Source: Pedobacter montanisoli (GTDB taxonomy: Bacteria > Bacteroidota > Bacteroidia > Sphingobacteriales > Sphingobacteriaceae). From it: a DNA stretch of 64,000 nt. This document shows positions 52,822-62,723 of this stretch, piece after piece (the stretch's first letter is position 1; each line of letters opens with the position of its first letter). The DNA is taken from contig NZ_JALGBH010000002.1 of the NCBI RefSeq assembly GCF_022809115.1, forward strand, positions 1,485,183-1,549,182, written 5' to 3'. The notes beneath the pieces were generated by a model, which saw only the letters and a program-made list of their open reading frames with translations, was not told where the DNA came from and ran no database searches. Position numbers and translations under genes: made by a program.

Positions 52822-54159
52822 ATGGATATATTACAATACCTTTTAGAACTGTTGCAGAGTCATAAAGAAGTGGGCATAGACGGTTTGGGTACAATATATA
52901 AACAAAAAAAACCGGGGAGATACGATGTGGATACACATATGTTTCTTCCCCCAAGTTACATTCTGGCTTTTACCACAGAGATTAAAGAAGATGAAAACCT
53001 TTTAAGTTATGTAACTGCAAAAAGAAATATTTCGGTTGATTCGGCCAAGTATTTTATTGCTCAGTTTGTTAACGATATTCATAAGGAACTCGAACAAAAA
53101 GGCGAGTTTAAACTGGAAGGCATAGGCAAACTATCGAACCAAAATGGTTCGCTCAGCTTTTCTCCTGAATCAAGTGTAAACACTGGTTTTGATTATTATG
53201 CCTTACCTGCTGTTTCTGAGAATGCTTCTGCTCCGGATACAGAAGAACACATTCCTGCTCCCCTTCCGGTCGAAGAAAAGACAGATACAAGCTTAAGCGA
53301 GGAAAATAGTATACCTACCGAAACGGAACAGGCTTCTGAAGAAGTAAAATCTGAAGAAACAGCACACACTGTTAATGATATTCCGGAACAGAGAGAAGAA
53401 CCTGTTAATGAGGCACTATCTGCAGAAAATATCCCGGCACAGGAAGAAATATTTGAAGAAATCAGCGAAGCACCATTAACAACCCAGACTAAAACAGAAA
53501 CACAAAGTGAAGGTTTCAACAACCAGATAGAAACTGTAGAAAAAAGTTACGACGAGGTTGAAAATGAACTCGCCAACGATTTTGATAAAGCATTTGAACA
53601 AAGACAATCAGGTACAGACTATACAGAAGACGAACCTGTAAAATCAGGCTCCGGACTTAAGATTTTCTTTATCATTCTTTTGGTTTTACTGTTATTAGGT
53701 GCTATTGCATATTTTGTAAGACCGGATTTATTTAACTTTTCAAAAAACAATAAACCGGTTGGTACATTACCGGCGCATCAGGGTAAAGCTGTTCAAACAC
53801 AGGCTGATTCATTGTCACTTGCAGACAGCATTATGCGTGCAGCACACCAGGCAGGTTTAAAGGTTGAACCATCAAAAGATACTTTAAAGGTTACCACTCA
53901 GGTCAAACCTTTACAGCTAACTACGTATGAAGTTATCGGCGCCGCTTTTGCCACGCAAAAAGAAGTAGATGACTTCATTCATACCATGAAAAATAAAGGT
54001 ATTGATGCAAAAGTTATTCCGGCAATGCCTGGAAAAATCTATAAAAAAGTAAGTATTGCCTCATACAGCAATATAGACTCTGCAAAAAAAGACCTGAAAG
54101 AATTAAGAGCAAAATTTAAAAACCCTGAATTATATATCTTTATAAACGAGCATAAATAA
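52822..54159 (+). CDS. HU-CCDC81 and SPOR domain membrane protein
   Basis: Inner-membrane protein linking a cytoplasmic module to peptidoglycan. The N-terminal 130 residues fit the bacterial HU-CCDC81 pair (DILQYLLELLQSHKEVGIDG, LGTIYKQKK, FKLEGIGKLSNQNGSLSF). An acidic, Glu-rich linker runs from about 135 to 275, a membrane helix at about 279-297 (IFFIILLVLLLLGAIAYFV), and a C-terminal SPOR domain at about 368-440 (YEVIGAAFATQKEVDDFI). SPOR domains bind glycan strands stripped of peptides, often at the septum. The gene sits 11 bases before exbB. Confidence 0.85.
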   Translation: MDILQYLLELLQSHKEVGIDGLGTIYKQKKPGRYDVDTHMFLPPSYILAFTTEIKEDENLLSYVTAKRNISVDSAKYFIAQFVNDIHKELEQKGEFKLEGIGKLSNQNGSLSFSPESSVNTGFDYYALPAVSENASAPDTEEHIPAPLPVEEKTDTSLSEENSIPTETEQASEEVKSEETAHTVNDIPEQREEPVNEALSAENIPAQEEIFEEISEAPLTTQTKTETQSEGFNNQIETVEKSYDEVENELANDFDKAFEQRQSGTDYTEDEPVKSGSGLKIFFIILLVLLLLGAIAYFVRPDLFNFSKNNKPVGTLPAHQGKAVQTQADSLSLADSIMRAAHQAGLKVEPSKDTLKVTTQVKPLQLTTYEVIGAAFATQKEVDDFIHTMKNKGIDAKVIPAMPGKIYKKVSIASYSNIDSAKKDLKELRAKFKNPELYIFINEHK

Positions 54160-54170
54160 ACGCATAAACG

Positions 54171-54878
54171 ATGATTTTATTAACCGCAATAGACACCTTA
54201 CAACAAATTACCGATAGTGTAAACAATGTAACCACAACACCGGTAAGTACGCCTCCCCAAGAACTTCATTTTATAGACCTTCTGTTTAAAGGCGGATGGG
54301 TAATGGTACCTTTAGCGCTTTTGGCATTTTTAGGGCTGGTTATATTTACCGAACGCTATATAACCATCAGAAAGGCATCTAAAAATGATTCAAATCTCTT
54401 ATTTCAGATCAGGCAGAATGTACGTGATGGACGTTTGGAAAATGCCATAGCTTTATGCAAAAACACCAATTCTCCATTGGCCAGAATGTTAGAAAAAGGC
54501 TTAAAAAGAATTGGTCGCCCGATTAAAGAAATTGAAGGTTCTATTGAAAATACCGGAAAATTAGAAGTTTCTAAGCTCGAAAAAAACATTGGTATTTTAG
54601 GTATTATAGCGGGTATAGCTCCCATGTTAGGTTTCGTAGGTACCATTATCGGGGTAATTACCATTTTCCACGATGTATCTATAAAAGGTGCCATTGAAAT
54701 TGGAACCATTTCAGGTGGTCTATATACAAAGATGATCACTTCGGCTACAGGTTTAATCATTGGTATCATTGCTTATGTACTTTACCATATCCTGAATATG
54801 ATGGTTGAGAAAATCATCCTTAAAATGGAAACAGAAGCCTTAGAATTTATTGATTTATTAGAAGAACCGGGTAAATAA
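54171..54878 (+). CDS. ExbB/TolQ/MotA-type proton channel
   Basis: Inner-membrane subunit that with ExbD uses the proton gradient to energise TonB- or Tol-like work. It has three membrane helices (about 38-62, 140-165 and 180-205) with the conserved GIIAGIAPMLGFVGTIIGVI and TSATGLIIGIIAYV. The N-terminal 35 residues are Thr-rich, an extension before the first helix. 235 aa. The stop overlaps the exbD start by one base (TAATG), so expression is coupled. Confidence 0.92.
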   Translation: MILLTAIDTLQQITDSVNNVTTTPVSTPPQELHFIDLLFKGGWVMVPLALLAFLGLVIFTERYITIRKASKNDSNLLFQIRQNVRDGRLENAIALCKNTNSPLARMLEKGLKRIGRPIKEIEGSIENTGKLEVSKLEKNIGILGIIAGIAPMLGFVGTIIGVITIFHDVSIKGAIEIGTISGGLYTKMITSATGLIIGIIAYVLYHILNMMVEKIILKMETEALEFIDLLEEPGK

Positions 54879-55279
54879 TGAACTTAAGGAACAGGAAAAA
54901 AGGAAACGTTGAAGTGCATACCTCGGCACTTAACGATATCATGTTTTTTCTCTTGCTGTTTTTTCTTTTAGCCTCGGCTGTAGTAAATCCGCAAGTGGTA
55001 AAACTACTGCTGCCGCGTTCTGAAGCAGGGCAGCAGGCCAACCAACAGAAATCGATAACAGTAAGTATAGATGAAAATTTAAATTACTTTGTAGATAAAC
55101 AGCCGGTTACCTTAGAAAATATGGAAACTGCCATACAGAGTCATCTTAAAGAAGACACCGATGCTACAATTGTATTATATGTGGCACGCGGGGTTTCCAT
55201 AGAGAATACTATGCAGGTTTTTGATGTGGCAAATAAATTAAAACTTAAAGTTGTTTTAGCAGTAGAGCAGAAAAAATAA
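54878..55279 (+). CDS. ExbD/TolR-type proton channel subunit
   Basis: Partner of the preceding ExbB. One membrane helix follows a basic N-terminus. The essential proton-carrying Asp is Asp20 in TSALNDIMFFLLLFFLLAS. The periplasmic domain (45-133) has the family fold and ends KLKVVLAVEQKK. 133 aa. The start overlaps the exbB stop by a base, and the TonB-like gene starts 1 base after its stop. Confidence 0.92.
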   Translation: MNLRNRKKGNVEVHTSALNDIMFFLLLFFLLASAVVNPQVVKLLLPRSEAGQQANQQKSITVSIDENLNYFVDKQPVTLENMETAIQSHLKEDTDATIVLYVARGVSIENTMQVFDVANKLKLKVVLAVEQKK

Positions 55280-55280
55280 A

Positions 55281-56096
55281 ATGGCAGCACACAACGAAGA
55301 AAATAATTACCCTAAAGCATTGGCTATATCTACCGGTATTATGGCGGTTTTTATTGGCCTGAGTTTCTTTTGGGTAATTGGAGCTTTTCAACCACCCGAA
55401 GAATTAGGAATGGGTGGTATGGTTGTGAATTACGGTACTTCTGTTGAAGGTATGGGTACAGATTATACCAGTATAGAAGAACCTTCTACAGCACCTGATG
55501 CCAATAATAAAAAACCAGATAAGATTACACCAGAACAAACGGTTAAAGAAAGTACTTCATCGCAATTCACGGATAAGGATATTGCCACGCAAAATACTGA
55601 AGAAGCCGTAAACGTAAACACCAAAGCGGCAAAAAGTACTTCGGCTAACAATACCAACAAAGAAAATAAACCAGCAGAGCCAGCCATTAATCCTAATGCT
55701 TTATATAAAGGCAATAAGAATAATGCTACCGGCGGTGGTGATGGCACCGGAACTGTTCCAGGTAACCAGGGAGATCCTGATGGCGATCCTTTAACGCCAT
55801 TTTATGGAGATGGAGGCTCAGGTTTTGGAAACAAACCTTTACCGCTAAATCATTTCAAAAATCTGGTAAAACCTGAAGATAACGGACAGGAAACGGGAAC
55901 CATTATGGTAAGAATACGAGTTAACAAACAAGGTCGTATTATTGAAGCAACTGCAGGTGCAAAAGGCACTACCTTTTCAAATAGCACGCTATTCAGAAAA
56001 TGCGAAGATGCCATGCTCAATGCTCAACTTAATGCCATCAGTAATGGTCCTGATGTACGCGTTTTTTATGTTCCTTTTAAGTTTAAGGTAAAATAA
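55281..56096 (+). CDS. TonB-like energy transducer
   Basis: Carries energy from ExbB-ExbD to the envelope. It has an N-terminal membrane helix (about 13-35, IMAVFIGLSFFWVIGAF), a long low-complexity periplasmic stretch of Asn, Thr, Lys and Gly (about 60-175), and a C-terminal domain with GTIMVRIRVNKQGRIIEATA and VFYVPFKFKV resembling TonB/TolA C-terminal folds. 271 aa. It completes the cluster of TPR protein, barrel, SPOR protein, ExbB and ExbD. Its outer-membrane partner is probably in this operon, but that is inference. Confidence 0.85.
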   Translation: MAAHNEENNYPKALAISTGIMAVFIGLSFFWVIGAFQPPEELGMGGMVVNYGTSVEGMGTDYTSIEEPSTAPDANNKKPDKITPEQTVKESTSSQFTDKDIATQNTEEAVNVNTKAAKSTSANNTNKENKPAEPAINPNALYKGNKNNATGGGDGTGTVPGNQGDPDGDPLTPFYGDGGSGFGNKPLPLNHFKNLVKPEDNGQETGTIMVRIRVNKQGRIIEATAGAKGTTFSNSTLFRKCEDAMLNAQLNAISNGPDVRVFYVPFKFKVK

Positions 56097-56139
56097 AACA
56101 TTTCGCTTTCTTACCTTTGTTACGAAAATTCGTATCAAA

Positions 56140-57426
56140 ATGAACTACAAAGAAACTGTCGATTACCTGTACAGTAAATTGCCGATGTTTACCAAAGTGG
56201 GTGCATCGGCCATCAAAAAAGATCTTGACAATACCATTCAATTTTGTAACGCACTGGGCAACCCTCAACAGCGGTACAAAACCATACATATAGGCGGCAC
56301 CAATGGAAAAGGTTCTACCTCACACATGTTAGCTGCAATTTTACAAAAAGCAGGTTACAGAACCGGATTATATACCTCCCCTCACCTTAAAGATTTCAGG
56401 GAGCGCATCCGTATAAATGGTCAGAAAGTTAGCAAGAACTTTGTAAAACAATTTGTAAAGCAGAACCAGCACTTAATAGAAACGATTGAGCCTTCATTTT
56501 TTGAAGTTACCGTGGCTATGGCCTTTAAAGCTTTTGCCGATGCAGAAGTAGATGTGGCTATTATTGAAGTAGGCTTAGGTGGCAGATTGGATTCTACCAA
56601 TATCATTCATCCAGATCTTTCTATCATCACAAACATCAGTTTAGATCACACCAATATTTTAGGTAATACACATGCCGAAATTGCTTTTGAAAAAGCAGGT
56701 ATCATTAAGAAAAATACACCTCTAATTATTGGTGAACACCATATAGAAACAGACTCCGTATTTATCGAAAAAGCAAAAAAACTTAAAGCACCTTTATACT
56801 TTGCAGAAGATCATTTAAAATTTGAAGTACTTAAAAGAGGGAACAATAAACTGATAGGCAATATCTGGCAGGATGATGAGGTTATACTAGATAACCTTAA
56901 AACAGATCTAACCGGAACATATCAGGATAAAAATATTTTAACTGTAATACAGACTGTAAGCATTTTAAGAGAATTAAGATATCATATTAGTAATCGGGCA
57001 CTTTATAATGCTTTAAAAAAAGTAAAGAAAATTACCGGCTTGCAGGGAAGATGGCAAACCTTAAGTAAAAAGCCACTGATTATTGCAGATACCGGCCACA
57101 ATAAAGCAGGTATAACGGAGATTATTCAAAATATCCAAAACCAAAAATTTAAAAAGTTGCACATGGTTATGGGTATGGTAAAAGACAAAGATATTAGTGG
57201 CGTATTGCAATTATTACCGCAAACAGCTACCTATTATTTTTGTGCTCCTGATCTGGAAAGAGCATTAAATGCAAACGATTTGAAACAACAAGCTGCGCAC
57301 TTCAATCTTAAAGGAACAGCATATCCCAGCGTAAAAGCGGCACTTAAAGCTGCAAAACAAGAAGCATCAGAACAGGATCTTATTTTTGTGGGTGGAAGTA
57401 CCTTTGTAGTAGCAGAAGTGATATAA
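56140..57426 (+). CDS. folC: Folylpolyglutamate synthase / dihydrofolate synthase
   Basis: Adds glutamates to folates, and may join dihydropteroate and glutamate. The P-loop IGGTNGKGSTS has Lys58. The family blocks GLYTSPHLKDFRERI, IIEVGLGGRLDSTN and ADTGHNKAG follow. 428 aa is a normal length. It lies 43 bases after the TonB-like gene and is probably read on the same transcript, though it has no obvious functional link to it. Confidence 0.95.
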   Translation: MNYKETVDYLYSKLPMFTKVGASAIKKDLDNTIQFCNALGNPQQRYKTIHIGGTNGKGSTSHMLAAILQKAGYRTGLYTSPHLKDFRERIRINGQKVSKNFVKQFVKQNQHLIETIEPSFFEVTVAMAFKAFADAEVDVAIIEVGLGGRLDSTNIIHPDLSIITNISLDHTNILGNTHAEIAFEKAGIIKKNTPLIIGEHHIETDSVFIEKAKKLKAPLYFAEDHLKFEVLKRGNNKLIGNIWQDDEVILDNLKTDLTGTYQDKNILTVIQTVSILRELRYHISNRALYNALKKVKKITGLQGRWQTLSKKPLIIADTGHNKAGITEIIQNIQNQKFKKLHMVMGMVKDKDISGVLQLLPQTATYYFCAPDLERALNANDLKQQAAHFNLKGTAYPSVKAALKAAKQEASEQDLIFVGGSTFVVAEVI

Positions 57427-57496
57427 TATATTTACATAAAATTAGCCCCTACTTAATAGCTAATACCTACATTTACCAACCACTTATTACACAAGC

Positions 57497-59152
57497 ATGA
57501 AAATAAAACAATTATTCTTTTTCTTATTTATCATTAGCCTGGCTTTTACAGGCACTGCTCAAAAACCGAAAGCGGTTATTAATCATACCAACGGTGTACA
57601 AAGACCCAAACTTATTGTAGGAATGGTGGTTGATCAGATGCGTTGGGATTATCTTTACCGTTTTAATGAAAGATATGGTAATGGAGGCTTTAAGCGCTTA
57701 TTGAATGAAGGTTTCTCTGCAGAAAACACCTATATCCCTTATGTTCCAACAGCTACTGCCTGTGGCCACTCTAGTATTTATACAGGTAGTGTTCCTGCTA
57801 TTAATGGAATTATTGGCAATAACTGGTTTGATCCTTTATTGAAAAGAGATGTGTATTGTACCGAAGATAATGGTGTAGTATCTGTTGGCAGTACATCAAA
57901 TGCGGGAAAAATGTCGCCCAAAAACCTGTTAACCACTACCATTACAGATGAGTTAAGATTAGCGACCAATTTCAGGAGCAAAGTAATTAGTGTCTCACTT
58001 AAAGACAGAGGTTCTATTTTACCGGGAGGCCACGTAGCTAATGCGGCCTACTGGTTTGATAGCAGCAATGGAAATTGGATCAGTAGCACACATTATATTC
58101 AACAATTACCTAAGTGGGTAAATGATTTTAATGCACAAAAACTGGTAGATAAATATTTTGATAAAGACTGGCATACGCTTTATCCTATCACTACCTATAA
58201 ACAAAGTACAGCAGATGATAAACCTTTTGAAGGAAAATATAAAGGCGAACAAGCACCTGTTTTCCCTCACCTTTTTAAACAGTTTATAGGCAAGGATTAC
58301 GAATTAATTAAAAGTTCTCCTTACGGTAACACTTTCACTTTAGATTTAGCTAAAACTGCAATCAAGGAAGAAAATTTAGGAAAAAATGAAGTCCCTGACT
58401 TTTTAGCAGTTAGTCTTTCATCAACAGATTATATCGGACACCAGTTTGGTCCAAATTCTATCGAAGTTGAAGACACTTATTTAAGATTAGATAAAGATTT
58501 AGAAGATTTCTTTAACTACCTGGATAAAACCATTGGAAAAGGCAATTATATATTTTTCCTTTCTGCAGATCACGGCGTAACCCATGCGCCCGGTTTTACT
58601 ACAGAGAATAAATTACCAGGCGGTGGTTTAGCTATCAGAAAATATAAAACTGATTTAGACAGCCTGCTTTTAAAAGATTTCAATGTAAAAAAAGGTATCT
58701 CAGCTTTACAGAACAATCAGGTAATATTTGATTTAGATATAATTAAAGCGGCTAATGCAGATTATGTAAAAGTAAAACAAAGCTGTATCGATTACTTGAA
58801 CAAGCAGGATGCGGTTTTGCAAGCCGTTGACATTAAAAACATTTCAAATGCCACACTTCCTGAAGAAGTTAAAAACCGCCTTATAAACGGCTATAATGCT
58901 AAACGCAGCGGTGATATTTATGTGATTTTAAAACCAGGAGTTTATCCTTCAACAAGCCCTGGAAGCGGACATGCGGCCTGGAACCCTTACGATAGCCATA
59001 TACCGGCGGTATTTATGGGCTGGGGCGTAAAACCAGGAAAAACCAATAAAAGATATTATATGACAGATATTGCCCCTACCCTTGCAGCGCTGCTGCACAT
59101 ACAGGAGCCTAGTGGTAACATTGGTACAGCAATTACCGAACTGATCAAATAA
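57497..59152 (+). CDS. PafA-like alkaline phosphatase, exported
   Basis: Secreted metal phosphatase of the alkaline phosphatase superfamily, likely releasing phosphate in the periplasm. After the signal peptide (cut after FTGTAQ) come the metal Asp in VVDQMRWDYL (Asp46), the nucleophile Thr in PTATACGHSSIYTGS (residue 85 or 87), the KDRGSILPGGH block resembling the Lys-x-Arg of PafA, and metal-binding HG in SADHGVTHAP. 551 aa fits PafA. A terminator follows at 59161-59187. No phosphate-starvation motif was recognised. Confidence 0.88.
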   Translation: MKIKQLFFFLFIISLAFTGTAQKPKAVINHTNGVQRPKLIVGMVVDQMRWDYLYRFNERYGNGGFKRLLNEGFSAENTYIPYVPTATACGHSSIYTGSVPAINGIIGNNWFDPLLKRDVYCTEDNGVVSVGSTSNAGKMSPKNLLTTTITDELRLATNFRSKVISVSLKDRGSILPGGHVANAAYWFDSSNGNWISSTHYIQQLPKWVNDFNAQKLVDKYFDKDWHTLYPITTYKQSTADDKPFEGKYKGEQAPVFPHLFKQFIGKDYELIKSSPYGNTFTLDLAKTAIKEENLGKNEVPDFLAVSLSSTDYIGHQFGPNSIEVEDTYLRLDKDLEDFFNYLDKTIGKGNYIFFLSADHGVTHAPGFTTENKLPGGGLAIRKYKTDLDSLLLKDFNVKKGISALQNNQVIFDLDIIKAANADYVKVKQSCIDYLNKQDAVLQAVDIKNISNATLPEEVKNRLINGYNAKRSGDIYVILKPGVYPSTSPGSGHAAWNPYDSHIPAVFMGWGVKPGKTNKRYYMTDIAPTLAALLHIQEPSGNIGTAITELIK

Positions 59153-59160
59153 AAACAAAC

Positions 59161-59187
59161 AAAAAAGCCGCTTAAAGCGGCTTTTTT
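59161..59187 (+). terminator. Terminator after the phosphatase gene
   Basis: AAAAAAGCCGCTT (59161-59173) pairs with AAGCGGCTTTTTT (59175-59187), with the T-run included. It is 8 bases after the stop. Confidence 0.85.
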
Positions 59188-59218
59188 GTTACCAAAATCT
59201 TACCTAAACTTGAGCCGC

Positions 59219-59253
59219 TATATTGCCAAAACCGCAATATAAACGTAACTTTA
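59219..59253 (+). promoter_or_regulatory. Promoter of icmF with an overlapping dyad
   Basis: TATATTGC-N7-GCAATATA (59219-59241) is a perfect 8-bp dyad. Its TTG (59223-59225) can serve as -33 for TAACTTTA (59246-59253), 20 bases on. A factor bound here would block the promoter. The -7 ends in A instead of G. Confidence 0.5.
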
Positions 59254-59287
59254 CAGCTCTAACGCTAACCAAAATAAAACTGGCTTT

Positions 59288-59308
59288 TTAACACATTTAA
59301 TGTGTTAA
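59288..59308 (+). promoter_or_regulatory. 21-bp perfect inverted repeat in the icmF leader
   Basis: TTAACACATT, one T, then its exact complement AATGTGTTAA. It ends 13 bases before the ATG. It fits a repressor dyad or a leader hairpin near the ribosome-binding region. Confidence 0.5.
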
Positions 59309-59321
59309 ACTTAATTTCATT

Positions 59322-62300
59322 ATGGAAAAAATAGAAGTTTATAAACCCAAAAATAAAATCAGATTTGTAACTGCTGCTGCACTTTTTGACGGACATGACG
59401 CTACCATTAACATTATGCGCAGAATTTTACAGTCATCAGGAGCAGAAGTTATCCACTTAGGCCATAACAGATCAGTAGATGAAGTGGTAAATTGTGCTAT
59501 ACAGGAAGATGTACAAGGAATTGCCATGACTTCTTATCAGGGTGGGCACATAGAATATTTCAAATATATGTATGATTTGCTTCAGGAAAGAGGAGCAAGT
59601 CATATCAAGATTTTTGGTGGCGGTGGCGGTGTAATCCTTCCTTCAGAAATAGAAGAATTGCAGGCATATGGTATTGTCAAAATCTTTTCACCTGATGATG
59701 GCCGTAAAATGGGCTTACAGGGCATGATCAATTTCATGTTAGAAGAAACCGATTTTGTAACTACTAAAAATACTCAGGTAAGTACTACTGAAATTAAAGA
59801 AAAAAATATTCATCAGATCGCAAATGCCATTAGCATTGCTGAGAATAATCCTGACGAAGGACTTACACTGATACATAAATTGCAGGAGAACAATCAAAAT
59901 AATCCTCCGGTATTAGGTATTACAGGAACAGGCGGTGCCGGTAAATCGTCATTAGTTGATGAACTGGTACGTAGATTTCTGATAGAAGTACCTGAAAAGA
60001 CTTTAGCCATTATTTCTGTAGATCCATCCAAAAGAAAAACAGGTGGTGCACTATTAGGTGACAGAATTAGAATGAACGCGATCAATAATCCTCGTGTTTA
60101 TATGCGCTCATTGGCTACACGACAGGCTAATTTGGCTCTTTCTAAAAATGTACAGGAAAGCATTGACATTTGCAAGGCCGCAGGTTATGACCTGATTATT
60201 GTGGAAACCTCAGGTATCGGACAGTCTGATACCGAAATCACAGAACATTGTGATGTTTCATTATATGTAATGACTCCTGAATTTGGTGCGGCAACCCAGC
60301 TGGAGAAAATCGATATGCTTGATTTTGCTGATCTTGTTGCCATCAATAAATTTGACAAAAAAGGTGCCTTAGATGCATTAAGAGATGTAAGGAAGCAATA
60401 TAAACGCAACCACAATATCTTTGATGCCAAAGATGAAGAAATTCCGGTTTACGGAACCATGGCTTCACAGTTTAACGATCCCGGTATGAATAATCTGTTT
60501 GTTTCATTGCTTCACAAAGTAGAAGAAAAAACAGGTGTAAATTTCAATGCCAAAATGGAGATCACCTCAACGCAGTCTGAAAAAATATATATTATACCTC
60601 CAGACAGGATAAGATACCTGTCAGAAATAGCAGAAGCCAGTACAGCTTACGATGAATGGGTAGCTAAGCAAGTTGATTTAGCTCGCAAAATGTATCAGTT
60701 AAATGGTGTAATAGAATTATTAGGTCCTAAGAATGAGGATACCTCATCTTTAAAAAATACTTTCAGTTATTATGAAGATCTGTTGGACGGAGAATGCAAA
60801 CGTTTATTAAGAGCTTGGCCAGAAACCAAAACGCGTTATAAAAATGAGTTCTTTATTTATAAAGTAAGAGATAAAGAAATTAAACAACCTTTATATTACG
60901 AATCGCTTTCTAAATTACAGGTCCCTAAAGTTTCATTACCTCGTTATGAAGATTGGGGCGATATTTTACGCTGGTTACTAACAGAGAATGTTCCGGGCGA
61001 ATTTCCTTATGCAGCAGGAGTTTTCCCTTTAAAACGTGATGGAGAAGATCCTACCCGTATGTTTGCCGGCGAAGGAGGTCCTGAAAGAACAAACAAACGT
61101 TTCCACTATGTGTCTTTAGGACAACCTGCACACCGCTTGTCAACTGCTTTCGACTCGGTAACCTTATATGGCGAAGATCCTCATCACAGACCTGATATTT
61201 ATGGAAAAATTGGCAACTCAGGTGTAAGTATAGCTACTTTGGATGATGCCAAAAAATTATATTCAGGTTTTGACCTATGTGCAGCTTCTACCTCTGTTTC
61301 AATGACCATAAATGGCCCGGCTCCAATGCTTTTAGGCTTTTTTATGAATGCCGCTATTGACCAACAATGCGAAAAATATATCATTGAAAACGGTCTGGAA
61401 GAAGAAGTAAAACAAAAGATAGAAAACATCTATAAGCAAAAAGGATTAGAAAGACCGAAATATCAGGGTAATTTGCCTGAAGGGAACAATGGTTTAGGCT
61501 TAATGCTATTGGGTGTAACTGGTGATGAGGTTTTACCAGCGGATGTGTATCAGCAGATTAAAGCCAGAGCTATTAGTGCTGTCCGCGGAACTGTACAAGC
61601 GGATATCTTAAAAGAAGATCAGGCACAAAATACTTGTATATTCTCTACAGAATTTGCTTTACGAATGATGGGCGATATTCAGAAATATTTTATCGATCAT
61701 AATGTACGTAATTTTTATTCGGTTTCTATTTCTGGTTACCATATTGCTGAAGCTGGTGCCAATCCTATTTCTCAGCTAGCTTTTACTTTAAGTAATGGAT
61801 TTACTTTTGTTGAATACTACCTGAGCAGAGGAATGCATATTGACGATTTTGCACCAAATCTTTCATTTTTCTTTAGTAATGGTATAGATCCTGAATATTC
61901 GGTAATTGGCCGTGTGGCACGTAGAATTTGGGCTAAAGCCATTAAGAACAAATACAAGGGCAACGATCGTTCTCAGAAATTAAAATATCATATTCAGACT
62001 TCGGGAAGATCTTTACATGCTCAGGAAATCGATTTCAATGATATAAGAACAACTTTGCAGGCTTTATATGCCATTTATGATAACTGTAATTCATTGCATA
62101 CCAATGCTTATGATGAAGCGATTACTACACCTACTGAAGAATCGGTGCGTAGGGCAATGGCCATCCAGCTGATCATTAACCGTGAATTGGGCTTGGCTAA
62201 AAATGAAAACCCATTACAAGGTTCATTTATTATAGAAGATCTTACAGACCTGGTAGAAGAAGCTGTATTGGCTGAATTTAAACGAATTAATGATCGTGGA

Positions 62301-62684
62301 GGTGTTTTAGGTGCAATGGAAACCATGTATCAACGTGGTAAAATACAGGAAGAGAGCTTATATTATGAAACTTTAAAACATACAGGAGAATTCCCTATTA
62401 TAGGTGTAAATACTTTCCTTAACAAAAAAGGTTCTCCAACCATTGTTCCTGCAGAAGTAATCAGGGCAACTGAGGAAGAAAAGCAATATCAGATTAAGGC
62501 GTTAAATGAGTTTAAAGAACGTAATAAAAATACTGCAGCTAATTCCTTAAAAGAATTGCAATTGGCTGCCATAAAAGGCGAAAATATCTTTAATAAACTA
62601 ATGGATGTTTGTAAAATATGCAGTTTAGGAGAAATCAGTAATGCACTATATGAAGTAGGTGGTCAATACCGAAGAAATATGTAG
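59322..62684 (+). CDS. icmF: Fused isobutyryl-CoA mutase (IcmF type, B12-dependent)
   Basis: Interconverts isobutyryl-CoA and n-butyryl-CoA with adenosylcobalamin. The 1120-aa fusion has the B12 domain first (1-145, [12 protein letters not shown] with the cobalt His25). A MeaB-like GTPase chaperone domain with [10 protein letters not shown] (Lys208) and the [19 protein letters not shown] block covers about 190-420. The mutase barrel (about 560-1100) contains [25 protein letters not shown] and [14 protein letters not shown]. That domain order marks IcmF, not methylmalonyl-CoA mutase. It joins valine and leucine breakdown to butyrate and fatty acid pathways. Two dyads lie in its leader. Confidence 0.93.
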   Translation: MEKIEVYKPKNKIRFVTAAALFDGHDATINIMRRILQSSGAEVIHLGHNRSVDEVVNCAIQEDVQGIAMTSYQGGHIEYFKYMYDLLQERGASHIKIFGGGGGVILPSEIEELQAYGIVKIFSPDDGRKMGLQGMINFMLEETDFVTTKNTQVSTTEIKEKNIHQIANAISIAENNPDEGLTLIHKLQENNQNNPPVLGITGTGGAGKSSLVDELVRRFLIEVPEKTLAIISVDPSKRKTGGALLGDRIRMNAINNPRVYMRSLATRQANLALSKNVQESIDICKAAGYDLIIVETSGIGQSDTEITEHCDVSLYVMTPEFGAATQLEKIDMLDFADLVAINKFDKKGALDALRDVRKQYKRNHNIFDAKDEEIPVYGTMASQFNDPGMNNLFVSLLHKVEEKTGVNFNAKMEITSTQSEKIYIIPPDRIRYLSEIAEASTAYDEWVAKQVDLARKMYQLNGVIELLGPKNEDTSSLKNTFSYYEDLLDGECKRLLRAWPETKTRYKNEFFIYKVRDKEIKQPLYYESLSKLQVPKVSLPRYEDWGDILRWLLTENVPGEFPYAAGVFPLKRDGEDPTRMFAGEGGPERTNKRFHYVSLGQPAHRLSTAFDSVTLYGEDPHHRPDIYGKIGNSGVSIATLDDAKKLYSGFDLCAASTSVSMTINGPAPMLLGFFMNAAIDQQCEKYIIENGLEEEVKQKIENIYKQKGLERPKYQGNLPEGNNGLGLMLLGVTGDEVLPADVYQQIKARAISAVRGTVQADILKEDQAQNTCIFSTEFALRMMGDIQKYFIDHNVRNFYSVSISGYHIAEAGANPISQLAFTLSNGFTFVEYYLSRGMHIDDFAPNLSFFFSNGIDPEYSVIGRVARRIWAKAIKNKYKGNDRSQKLKYHIQTSGRSLHAQEIDFNDIRTTLQALYAIYDNCNSLHTNAYDEAITTPTEESVRRAMAIQLIINRELGLAKNENPLQGSFIIEDLTDLVEEAVLAEFKRINDRGGVLGAMETMYQRGKIQEESLYYETLKHTGEFPIIGVNTFLNKKGSPTIVPAEVIRATEEEKQYQIKALNEFKERNKNTAANSLKELQLAAIKGENIFNKLMDVCKICSLGEISNALYEVGGQYRRNM

Positions 62685-62690
62685 GAAAGC

Positions 62691-62721
62691 AAAAAGGTCT
62701 GAACAATGTTCAGACCTTTTT
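62691..62721. terminator. Bidirectional terminator
   Basis: A 15-bp perfect stem (arms 62691-62705 and 62707-62721, AAGGTCTGAAC core) with T-tracts on both sides. It is 6 bases after the icmF stop and 2 bases before the desaturase stop. Confidence 0.85.
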
Positions 62722-62723
62722 TA

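Noticed and set aside
54404..54769. 121-aa antisense frame in exbB
   Set aside because: Met/Ile/Pro-rich shadow of a conserved gene on the other strand.
59188..59321. Cobalamin riboswitch upstream of icmF
   Set aside because: Only 134 bases, with no B12-box-like sequence or multi-helix layout; the dyads present are short and protein-site-like.
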